Origin: Rhodospirillaceae bacterium
GTDB lineage: Bacteria > Pseudomonadota > Alphaproteobacteria > Rhodospirillales > Magnetovibrionaceae
NCBI GenBank assembly: GCA_029883045.1
Contig: JAOUJU010000118.1
Coordinates: 1 to 6,037, forward strand
DNA: 6,037 bases
Direction of reading: 5' to 3'
Both the position numbers and the translations under genes were made by a program. Below, in pieces: positions 1-5,089 of the stretch; within the stretch, counting starts at the first letter, position 1, and each line of letters starts with the position of its first letter. The notes under the pieces were generated by a model. The model was not told where the DNA came from, made no database searches, and saw only the letters and a list, made by a program, of their open reading frames with translations.

Positions 1-804
1 TTTTTTGATTTTTTCTTCCAGTTCAGAAACTTCGTCTACGCCTTCTTCGCCGTCGCCGAGCTCTTTCTGGATCGCCTTCATCTGTTCATTGAGGTAATAT
101 TCACGCTGTGTTTTTTCCATTTGGCGTTTTACCCGATTGCGGATTTTCTTTTCTACCTGCAAGACACCAATTTCGCCTTCCATGTAGGAGTAAACACGCT
201 CTAGACGTTCGGCCACGGATTGAATTTCCAGCAATTCCTGTTTATCAGAAATTTTAAGTGCCAAATGCGATGCCACCGTATCGGCAAGTTTGGACGGGTC
301 TTCAATTTGGTTGATTGATACCAATGCTTCCGGCGGTATTTTCTTATTTAATTTTATATACTGTTCAAACTCGGTAACAACCGAACGTGACAGGGCTTCC
401 ATTTCACGGGGGTCACCATCTGGTTCGCTAATGATGGTAACGTCTGCCTGAAAAAATGGCTGGCTTTCATCAAATTTATTTACGACTGCGCGCTGCCCAC
501 CCTCAACCAGAACCTTGACGGTTCCATCTGGAAGTTTAAGCAGCTGCAACACGGTAGAAACAGTTCCAACGGTGTAGATATCTTCTGCACCAGGATCATC
601 TTGGGCGGCATTTTTTTGCGCGACCAATAAAATTTGTTTGTCTTCGCGCATTACGTCTTCAAGGGCCAAAACTGATTTATCGCGGCCAACAAAAAGCGGC
701 ACAATCATGTGGGGGAAAACCACAATGTCGCGAAGCGGTAACACAGGCAAAAGGCCATCTTTGGCTTTTGGTTTGGGTGTCTCGGTCGCTGGATCTGTTG
801 TCAT
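1..804 (-). CDS. lon: ATP-dependent protease Lon, N-terminal part (cut by left window edge)
   Basis: Lon is a cytoplasmic homo-oligomeric AAA+ serine protease that degrades misfolded and short-lived regulatory proteins. Only the first 268 residues are present; the frame has no stop and runs exactly to base 1. Translation from the ATG at 802-804 gives a short polar, Pro/Lys-rich leader (residues 1-17). The Lon substrate-binding domain then opens with LPVLPLRDIVVFPHMIVPLF (about 19-38), followed by GR. The helical stretch that precedes the ATPase module is recognisable (about 219-250, including QREYYLNEQMKAIQKELG at 233-250). The Walker motifs and the Ser-Lys catalytic dyad would lie beyond the edge. 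The start is supported by the match to the Lon N-terminus and by a weak upstream GGAAAA about 11 nt away; the next in-frame ATG (residue 33) falls inside the conserved motif. The gene follows clpX but is separated from it by a strong terminator, so it should have its own promoter. Identification is firm; only completeness is limited. Confidence 0.97.
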   Translation of the reverse strand, partial: MTTDPATETPKPKAKDGLLPVLPLRDIVVFPHMIVPLFVGRDKSVLALEDVMREDKQILLVAQKNAAQDDPGAEDIYTVGTVSTVLQLLKLPDGTVKVLVEGGQRAVVNKFDESQPFFQADVTIISEPDGDPREMEALSRSVVTEFEQYIKLNKKIPPEALVSINQIEDPSKLADTVASHLALKISDKQELLEIQSVAERLERVYSYMEGEIGVLQVEKKIRNRVKRQMEKTQREYYLNEQMKAIQKELGDGEEGVDEVSELEEKIKK

Positions 805-871
805 TTTTTGTTTTTCCGTTTTTTTGTTTAAATTGGTCAGATATTTGGCCTTATTCAACCTTAGCTACGCA

Positions 872-900
872 ATTATCAATAAAACCCTTAGATGCTCCAA
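872..900 (-). promoter_or_regulatory. Candidate housekeeping (sigma-70-type) promoter for lon
   Basis: Reading the minus strand, TTGGAG (895-900) and GATAAT (872-877) are separated by 17 nt. The -10 matches the consensus at 5 of 6 positions and the -35 at 3 of 6. A transcript would start near 865 and leave a leader of about 60 nt before the lon ATG. A separate lon promoter is expected because a terminator follows clpX. The call rests on hexamer matching only. Confidence 0.35.
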
Positions 901-929
901 AGATGGCCTTGTTTGTGACCCCGTTCAAG
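901..929 (-). promoter_or_regulatory. Candidate heat-shock (sigma-32) promoter for lon, proximal copy
   Basis: On the minus strand CTTGAA (924-929) is followed after 15 nt by GGCCATCT (901-908). The sigma-32 consensus known from Escherichia coli is CTTGAA, about 13-17 nt, then CCCCATNT; here the -35 is perfect and the -10 matches 5 of 7 defined positions. Against the alphaproteobacterial form (CTTG, 17-18 nt, CYTATNT) the spacing is 18. Lon is a classic heat-shock gene, which makes the site plausible. Without expression data it remains a motif match. Confidence 0.4.
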
Positions 930-974
930 TGCTCGCCGTGCAATTTAACGTGCATAACCAAGGGTGCACCATTG

Positions 975-1002
975 ATATGGCCTAAAAACCAAGAGATTCA
1001 AG
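975..1002 (-). promoter_or_regulatory. Candidate heat-shock (sigma-32) promoter for lon, distal copy
   Basis: This is a second element of the same kind: CTTGAA (997-1002), 14 nt, then GGCCATAT (975-982) on the minus strand. Counted from CTTG the spacing is 17, as in alphaproteobacterial sigma-32 promoters. It shares CTTGAA and GGCCAT with the proximal copy about 73 bp downstream. It lies just past the clpX terminator and would give a leader of roughly 160 nt. Either copy could be fortuitous; the pairing raises my confidence slightly. Confidence 0.35.
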
Positions 1003-1033
1003 CACAACCGACACAATCAACAATATCGTGAAT

Positions 1034-1068
1034 AAAAAAAGCCGCCGGAACAATTGCTCCAGCGGCTT
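1034..1068 (-). terminator. Rho-independent terminator of clpX
   Basis: On the minus strand, 25 nt after the clpX stop, an 11-bp stem (GCCGCTGGAGC pairing with GTTCCGGCGGC, including two G-U pairs) closes on an AATT loop at 1041-1066. It is followed by seven T residues (1034-1040). AA at 1067-1068 can extend the stem into the T-run. The plus strand has TTGG then T6 after the same stem, so weak bidirectional activity is possible, but no plus-strand gene is seen here. This separates clpX from lon transcription. Confidence 0.9.
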
Positions 1069-1092
1069 GGTTTTTTATGGGTAGTTCGGCGG

Positions 1093-2358
1093 TCAGGCTG
1101 TCGATTCTACCTCTTCGGCGCGATCGGCGTAAATGTAAAGCGGCTTGGCCCCTTCGGCCACCACTTCGCGGTTTATTACCACCTCTTCGACACCATCAAG
1201 ACCGGGAAGATCAAACATGGTTTCAAGCAAGATGCCTTCCATGATTGAACGTAAACCACGAGCGCCTGTTTTTCTTTCGACCGCTTTTTTAGCGACCTCG
1301 GTCAAGGCGCCATCGGTGAAGGTCAATTCAACGTCTTCCATTTCAAACAAGCGCTGGTATTGCTTAACCAGTGCATTTTTAGGTTCAGTCAAAATTGTAA
1401 TAAGCGCATCTTCGTCCAAGTCTTCAAGGGTAGCTAGCACGGGCAAGCGGCCAACGAATTCTGGGATGAGGCCAAATTTCAACAGATCTTCTGGTTCTAT
1501 TTCGCGCAAAATGTCACCGGTGCGCCGCTCGTCAGATGAACGTACATCGGCACCAAAACCAATGGATGTTTCCTTGCCGCGTTTGGAAATAATTTTATCA
1601 AGTCCGGCAAACGCACCACCACAGATGAATAAAATGTTGGTGGTGTCGACTTGCAAGAATTCCTGCTGTGGATGCTTACGCCCGCCCTGTGGTGGAACAG
1701 AAGCAACGGTACCTTCCATTATTTTCAACAATGCCTGCTGTACGCCTTCGCCAGATACATCGCGGGTTATGGACGGGTTATCTGATTTACGCGAAACCTT
1801 GTCTACTTCATCAATGTAAACAATACCGCGCTGGGCGCGCTCAACATTGTAATCAGCAGATTGTAAAAGCTTGAGGATGATGTTTTCAACGTCTTCGCCC
1901 ACATAGCCAGCTTCTGTTAATGTGGTGGCATCAGCCATGGTGAACGGAACATCAAGCATGCGCGCCAACGATTGTGCCAACAAGGTTTTTCCGCAACCAG
2001 TGGGGCCAATAAGCAAAATGTTTGATTTGGCTAGCTCAACGTCGGATGCTTTGGATGAATGACTGAGGCGCTTGTAGTGGTTATGCACCGCAACGGAAAG
2101 CACCTTTTTAGCGAAGTCCTGACCGATTACATAATCATCAAGTACGCCTTTTATTTCGCTAGGTGTGGGAACGCCGTCACCCGATTTAACCAACGAGCTT
2201 TTGTGCTCTTCACGGATGATGTCCATGCACAGCTCAACACATTCATCGCAAATGAACACGGTCGGTCCGGCAATTAGCTTGCGAACCTCGTGCTGGCTTT
2301 TGCCACAAAATGAGCAGTAAAGAGTGTTTTTAGTTTCGCTGCCGCTGGCTTTACTCAT
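1093..2358 (-). CDS. clpX: ATP-dependent Clp protease ATP-binding subunit ClpX
   Basis: ClpX is the hexameric AAA+ unfoldase that recognises substrates and threads them into ClpP in the cytoplasm. The 421-residue product is full length (E. coli ClpX is about 424). An N-terminal zinc-binding domain has Cys15, Cys18, Cys37 and Cys40. The AAA+ module shows Walker A GPTGCGKT (118-125), the GYVGE pore loop (151-155), Walker B IVYIDE (179-184), the RKH loop (227-229), the IGF ClpP-docking loop (266-268), the arginine finger in PEFVGR (Arg304) and sensor-2 GAR (Arg367). All key residues are present, so it should be active. The ATG at 2356-2358 has a good GGAG Shine-Dalgarno at 2364-2367, 5 nt away. 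It lies 357 nt downstream of clpP, behind a probable clpP terminator and with its own strong -10 box, so it seems to be transcribed at least partly on its own. Confidence 0.99.
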   Translation of the reverse strand: MSKASGSETKNTLYCSFCGKSQHEVRKLIAGPTVFICDECVELCMDIIREEHKSSLVKSGDGVPTPSEIKGVLDDYVIGQDFAKKVLSVAVHNHYKRLSHSSKASDVELAKSNILLIGPTGCGKTLLAQSLARMLDVPFTMADATTLTEAGYVGEDVENIILKLLQSADYNVERAQRGIVYIDEVDKVSRKSDNPSITRDVSGEGVQQALLKIMEGTVASVPPQGGRKHPQQEFLQVDTTNILFICGGAFAGLDKIISKRGKETSIGFGADVRSSDERRTGDILREIEPEDLLKFGLIPEFVGRLPVLATLEDLDEDALITILTEPKNALVKQYQRLFEMEDVELTFTDGALTEVAKKAVERKTGARGLRSIMEGILLETMFDLPGLDGVEEVVINREVVAEGAKPLYIYADRAEEVESTA

Positions 2359-2420
2359 GGAAACTCCGTGAAAGCTGATTAATATTTTTTAGCACTACTT
2401 AAACTTTAAATCGCTAGACC

Positions 2421-2449
2421 ATTATACGCCACATTTTTACAACTGTATC
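2421..2449 (-). promoter_or_regulatory. Probable clpX promoter (perfect TATAAT)
   Basis: The minus strand has a perfect TATAAT at 2421-2426. A GATACA hexamer (3 of 6 to TTGACA, ACA half conserved) sits at 2444-2449, 17 nt upstream. Transcription would begin near 2413, leaving a leader of about 55 nt before the clpX ATG. The weak -35 suggests either an activator or modest basal strength. Confidence 0.55.
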
Positions 2450-2535
2450 CTATGACGGTCACACCAAAATAAACAACATTTTCCGCCCTTTTTTTGCAAA
2501 TATAGTCTAGTCCACAGCCAAACTGGGCATCAATC

Positions 2536-2568
2536 CCATATATAGCCTGTATATAGCCCATATATGGG
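2536..2568. repeat. Three tandem 11-bp AT-rich repeats ending in a 12-bp palindrome
   Basis: On the plus strand the units are CCATATATAGC (2536-2546), CTGTATATAGC (2547-2557) and CCATATATGGG (2558-2568), each sharing a TATAT core. The third unit plus one upstream C forms the perfect palindrome CCCATATATGGG (2557-2568). The period is close to one helical turn, so equal faces of the DNA would be presented three times. It lies about 110-150 nt upstream of the clpX -10 box. No binding protein can be named from the sequence. Confidence 0.7.
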
Positions 2569-2679
2569 GAGGCAAAAGCCGGAACACCAGCCTAAATCCC
2601 CATACAAAACGGTCAAATTTCTATGCTAATTGATAGCAAGCAAATCCTTGTTATTTACTTAATCACCAGTGGATAAGTG

Positions 2680-2713
2680 AAAAATAAACCCCGGCAGCAA
2701 TGAAAGTGCTGGG
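2680..2713 (-). terminator. Probable terminator of the tig-clpP transcript
   Basis: Just after the clpP stop the minus strand can fold CCCAGCA (2707-2713) against TGCT and GGG (2689-2699), with a 3-nt bulge. The T-rich run TTTATTTTT (2680-2688) follows. The bulge makes this weaker than the clpX terminator, so partial read-through into clpX is possible. Confidence 0.5.
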
Positions 2714-2715
2714 AA

Positions 2716-3360
2716 TTATTTTTTATCCTCGCCCTCGGTATCATCTGGGCGGGAATAAACCACTTCATCAATCATGCCGAATTCCTTGGCATCTTCGGGG
2801 CTGAGGAAGCGATCGCGCTCCATGGCGTCTTCGATTACTTCCAGTTTTTGCCCGGTATGATCCACATAAATCTGGTTCAATCTAGCGCGTAACGATAAAA
2901 TTTCTTTGGTGTGGATTTCAATGTCGGTTGCCTGACCTTGGAAACCGCCGGATGGCTGATGGATCATTACCCGCGCATTAGGAAGCGCGTAACGCTTGCC
3001 CGCAGCACCGGCGCACAACAACAGTGACCCCATCGATGCCGCCTGCCCGATTACAACAGTTGAAACATCAGGCCTGATGTATTTCATGGTGTCGTAAATA
3101 GCCAAACCGCTAGTAACAACACCACCCGGTGAATTGATATAAAATGAAATATCTTTTTTAGGATTTTCAGATTCAAGAAACAAAAGCTGAGCACAAATTA
3201 CGCTAGCTACGTGGTCTTCCACCTGTCCGGTTAGAAAAATAATTCTTTCTTTTAGTAGCCTTGAATAAATATCGTAAGCACGCTCTCCCCGGTTGGTGGT
3301 TTCAACCACCATTGGCACGAGAGAATTCATGTAAGTATCAACCGGGTTGCTATTATTCAT
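2716..3360 (-). CDS. clpP: ATP-dependent Clp protease proteolytic subunit ClpP
   Basis: ClpP is the tetradecameric serine peptidase that degrades polypeptides fed in by ClpX (and ClpA where present). The 214-residue product has the complete catalytic triad: Ser109 in GQAASMGS, His134 in MIHQP and Asp183 in ERDRFLS. It also has the oxyanion-hole region NSPGG (76-80) and the QATDIEIH helix start (143-150). By alignment with the E. coli protein, whose mature form begins ALVPMV, the first 12 residues should be a propeptide removed before Ser13-Leu14. The ATG at 3358-3360 has AAGGA upstream (3372-3376) at about 11 nt, slightly long but acceptable. It starts 39 nt after the tig stop with no terminator or obvious promoter between, so it is probably cotranscribed with tig. 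Confidence 0.99.
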   Translation of the reverse strand: MNNSNPVDTYMNSLVPMVVETTNRGERAYDIYSRLLKERIIFLTGQVEDHVASVICAQLLFLESENPKKDISFYINSPGGVVTSGLAIYDTMKYIRPDVSTVVIGQAASMGSLLLCAGAAGKRYALPNARVMIHQPSGGFQGQATDIEIHTKEILSLRARLNQIYVDHTGQKLEVIEDAMERDRFLSPEDAKEFGMIDEVVYSRPDDTEGEDKK

Positions 3361-3399
3361 AAGCTGGATTGTCCTTATATTTTAGGTTATCGCCCAATA

Positions 3400-4791
3400 T
3401 TATTTATCTTTTTTGGCGCTTTTTGTTTTTGCTTTAGCCTTAGCCTTCGGCTTGGATGATGATTTTTTTGGCGCAGCATCCTCAGCAAGAAGCTCTTCAA
3501 TGGTAACTTTTTTATCGGTGGTTGTGGCAAGCTCCAAAATGAAATTAACTATTGTTTCTTCATAAATGGTGCCGCTCAACGCCTGTACCGCTTCGGGATT
3601 ATTATTATAATAATCAATTACCGCCTGTTCTTGTCCGGGATAACGTTTTGATTCTTCCATTATTGCACGGTTAAAATCATCCTGAGCAATTTTGATATCA
3701 TTCTGGGCACCAATTTCGGTAAACAATAACCCAAGGCGAACGCGGCGCTCTGCTATTTGGCGGAATTCTTCTTCGGCCTCTTTTTCGGGGCGATTTGCAT
3801 CTTCTTCCGAAAGTTGCCCTGACTTTTTGGCTTCTTCCATCTGGTTTTTTACGGTTTCAAATTCTTCTTCAACCATGCCCGGTGGCAGATCAAAACTGTA
3901 TTCAGCTTCAAGTATATCCATAAGGGTGCGTTTTAGTTTTTGTCTTGTTGCATCCTTAAACATGGATTCATGCTGTTCGCGAATTGCAGTTTTAAGTGCT
4001 TCAAGATTTTCCATTCCTGCTTTTTTGGCCAAATCGTCATTAATTTCTGACGGCGTGCTTTCTTGCAGTTCCTTGATCACAACTTCAAAAACAGCGTCTT
4101 TTCCGGCCAATTCTTCGGCACCATATTCTTTGGGGAAGGTAACTTTTACGTCAAATTCATCGCCTGCTTCATGGCCGATAACCTGGTCTTCAAAGCCGGG
4201 GATAAAGCTGCCCGAGCCAAGGTCCAACGGATAGTCTTCGGCCTTGCCGCCAGGGAACTCTTCGCCGTCAACCTTGCCAAGAAAATTAATAACCGCAACG
4301 TCACCAGATTTAGCTTTGCGTTTTTTAGTGATCGGGGTTGATGATTTGTAAGACTTGGCCATGTTCTCAAGCGATTTTTGCACTTCGCCTTCGTCTATTT
4401 CAACAATATGGCGATCAATCTTAATTTTTGAAAAATCACCCAGCTTTATTTCAGGCATAATTTCAACATCCATGGTGTATTCGATGTCTTCGCCTTCTTC
4501 AAAATTGGTGATTTCAACTTTAGGTTTGGTTGCTGGGCGTAATTCGCGCTCTTTCAAAAGAGTTGATGACGCTTCGTTGATGGTTTGCTCTAAGGCTTCA
4601 CCCATTACATTAGGACCAAACTTCTTTTTCAAAATTGCAGGCGGCACCTTGCCCGGACGAAATCCAGGAATTTTTGCAGTTTTGGCAATATCTTTTAGGC
4701 GGTCATCCACCTTTGCATCAAAATCTGCTGATGGAATTGTAACGGCAAAAGCCCTGCTCAGGCCTTCGTTCTTAGTTTCGGTGACTTGCAT
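3400..4791 (-). CDS. tig: Trigger factor, ribosome-associated chaperone and peptidyl-prolyl isomerase
   Basis: Trigger factor binds near the ribosomal exit tunnel and shields nascent chains, with proline isomerase activity. I place the start at the ATG 4789-4791 (463 residues): the family begins MQV, this ATG gives MQVTETKNEGL, and GGGAAAG precedes it. The in-frame ATG at 4801-4803 would add only MGKF and has no Shine-Dalgarno. The ribosome-binding domain has the signature GFRPGKVP (43-50). An FKBP-type isomerase domain covers about 158-248 (VAVINFLG, FIPGFEDQVIG), and the helical substrate-binding domain follows. The last 27 residues (437-463) are a Lys/Ala/Ser-rich tail with 11 lysines, ending AKKDK. 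This makes the protein somewhat longer than E. coli trigger factor (432). It follows tRNA-Leu and probably shares a transcript with clpP. Confidence 0.98.
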   Translation of the reverse strand: MQVTETKNEGLSRAFAVTIPSADFDAKVDDRLKDIAKTAKIPGFRPGKVPPAILKKKFGPNVMGEALEQTINEASSTLLKERELRPATKPKVEITNFEEGEDIEYTMDVEIMPEIKLGDFSKIKIDRHIVEIDEGEVQKSLENMAKSYKSSTPITKKRKAKSGDVAVINFLGKVDGEEFPGGKAEDYPLDLGSGSFIPGFEDQVIGHEAGDEFDVKVTFPKEYGAEELAGKDAVFEVVIKELQESTPSEINDDLAKKAGMENLEALKTAIREQHESMFKDATRQKLKRTLMDILEAEYSFDLPPGMVEEEFETVKNQMEEAKKSGQLSEEDANRPEKEAEEEFRQIAERRVRLGLLFTEIGAQNDIKIAQDDFNRAIMEESKRYPGQEQAVIDYYNNNPEAVQALSGTIYEETIVNFILELATTTDKKVTIEELLAEDAAPKKSSSKPKAKAKAKTKSAKKDK

Positions 4792-4794
4792 AAA

Positions 4795-4801
4795 CTTTCC
4801 C
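4795..4801 (-). promoter_or_regulatory. Shine-Dalgarno GGGAAAG that decides the tig start
   Basis: GGGAAAG reads toward the ATG at 4789-4791, with its GGGA part 6 nt from the start codon. The alternative upstream ATG at 4801-4803 overlaps this site and is preceded by GGCCACAGCTTC, which has no ribosome-binding match. This supports the shorter protein starting MQV. Confidence 0.65.
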
Positions 4802-4887
4802 ATGAAGCTGTGGCCAAAATCAAAATAATGTATATGGCGGTTTGTTCTTATATTAAACTGATTACGGCGTTTATATTTGGCCGCTTA

Positions 4888-4905
4888 CAGATGGCTTGTC
4901 ATCTG
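4888..4905. repeat. Perfect dyad CAGATG-N6-CATCTG in the tRNA-tig gap
   Basis: Two perfectly complementary 6-bp arms (4888-4893 and 4900-4905) flank a 6-nt loop, 20 nt downstream of the tRNA 3' end. No T-run follows on the minus strand, so it is not a standard rho-independent terminator. It could be a small hairpin in a tRNA-tig transcript or an operator for tig. The function is unknown. Confidence 0.4.
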
Positions 4906-4925
4906 GCTCGTTACTATTTGATTTC

Positions 4926-5012
<87 letters not shown>

Positions 5013-5041
5013 AATATCCCAGAAATCCAAGCTGGCGGCGC

Positions 5042-5069
5042 ACTTTAAACCAATCATATTCCCTGTCAA
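5042..5069 (-). promoter_or_regulatory. tRNA-Leu promoter with GC-rich discriminator
   Basis: The minus strand has a perfect TTGACA (5064-5069), a 16-nt spacer and TAAAGT (5042-5047; 4 of 6 to TATAAT). GCGCCGCC follows directly after the -10. Transcription would begin near 5035, about 23 nt before the mature tRNA. A GC-rich discriminator is typical of stable-RNA promoters under stringent (ppGpp) control. The promoter may also supply tig. Confidence 0.6.
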
Positions 5070-5089
5070 CGCCCCAATATTGATGGTGA

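Larger units (their letters stand above)
2359..2715. other. Non-coding clpP-clpX intergenic region (357 nt)
   Basis: I see no convincing ORF on either strand. In transcription order it holds a probable clpP terminator (2680-2713) and a small dyad TGCTA-N5-TAGCA (2624-2638). Next come a weak GCTGG/CCGGC hairpin followed by four T residues (2574-2591), three 11-bp AT-rich repeats (2536-2568), and a TGGG-N7-CCCA dyad (2524-2538). The clpX promoter (2421-2449) and clpX Shine-Dalgarno (2364-2367) follow. The region is AT-rich and long for a cluster whose tig-clpP spacer is only 39 nt, which suggests regulated, separate expression of clpX. Confidence 0.8.

Noticed and set aside
638..1031. Two overlapping plus-strand frames (115 and 87 codons) across the lon start and clpX-lon gap
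   Set aside because: One is antisense to the lon N-terminus, neither has a recognisable domain or a clear ribosome-binding site, and both extend through promoter-like sequence of the opposite strand.
1145..1819. Long plus-strand open frame (224 codons) opposite clpX
   Set aside because: It is fully antisense to a clearly functional clpX and its translation is Ser/Thr/Pro-rich low-information sequence; a codon-bias shadow.
2387..2401. CtrA-like half-site pair TTAA-N7-TAAA downstream of the clpX -10
   Set aside because: One mismatch to TTAA-N7-TTAA in AT-rich DNA and a position inside the leader; too weak to call.
2559..2568. CCATATATGG, a perfect eukaryotic CArG-box sequence
   Set aside because: The context is bacterial; the match is a by-product of the palindrome in the TATAT repeat.
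2574..2591. GCTGG-TGTT-CCGGC hairpin with TTTT on the minus strand
   Set aside because: Only 5 bp with a G-U pair and four T residues; too weak to annotate as a terminator or as the end of a small RNA.
2668..2676. DnaA-box-like TTATCCACT (minus strand), with a second partial match TGTGGACTA nearby
   Set aside because: A single 8-of-9 match plus one poor match is expected by chance; there is no box cluster, so I do not call an origin even with AT-rich repeats close by.
3692..4828. Plus-strand open frames of 180 and 157 codons opposite tig
   Set aside because: Antisense shadows of a well-conserved gene, with Ser/Phe-rich composition and no recognisable domain.
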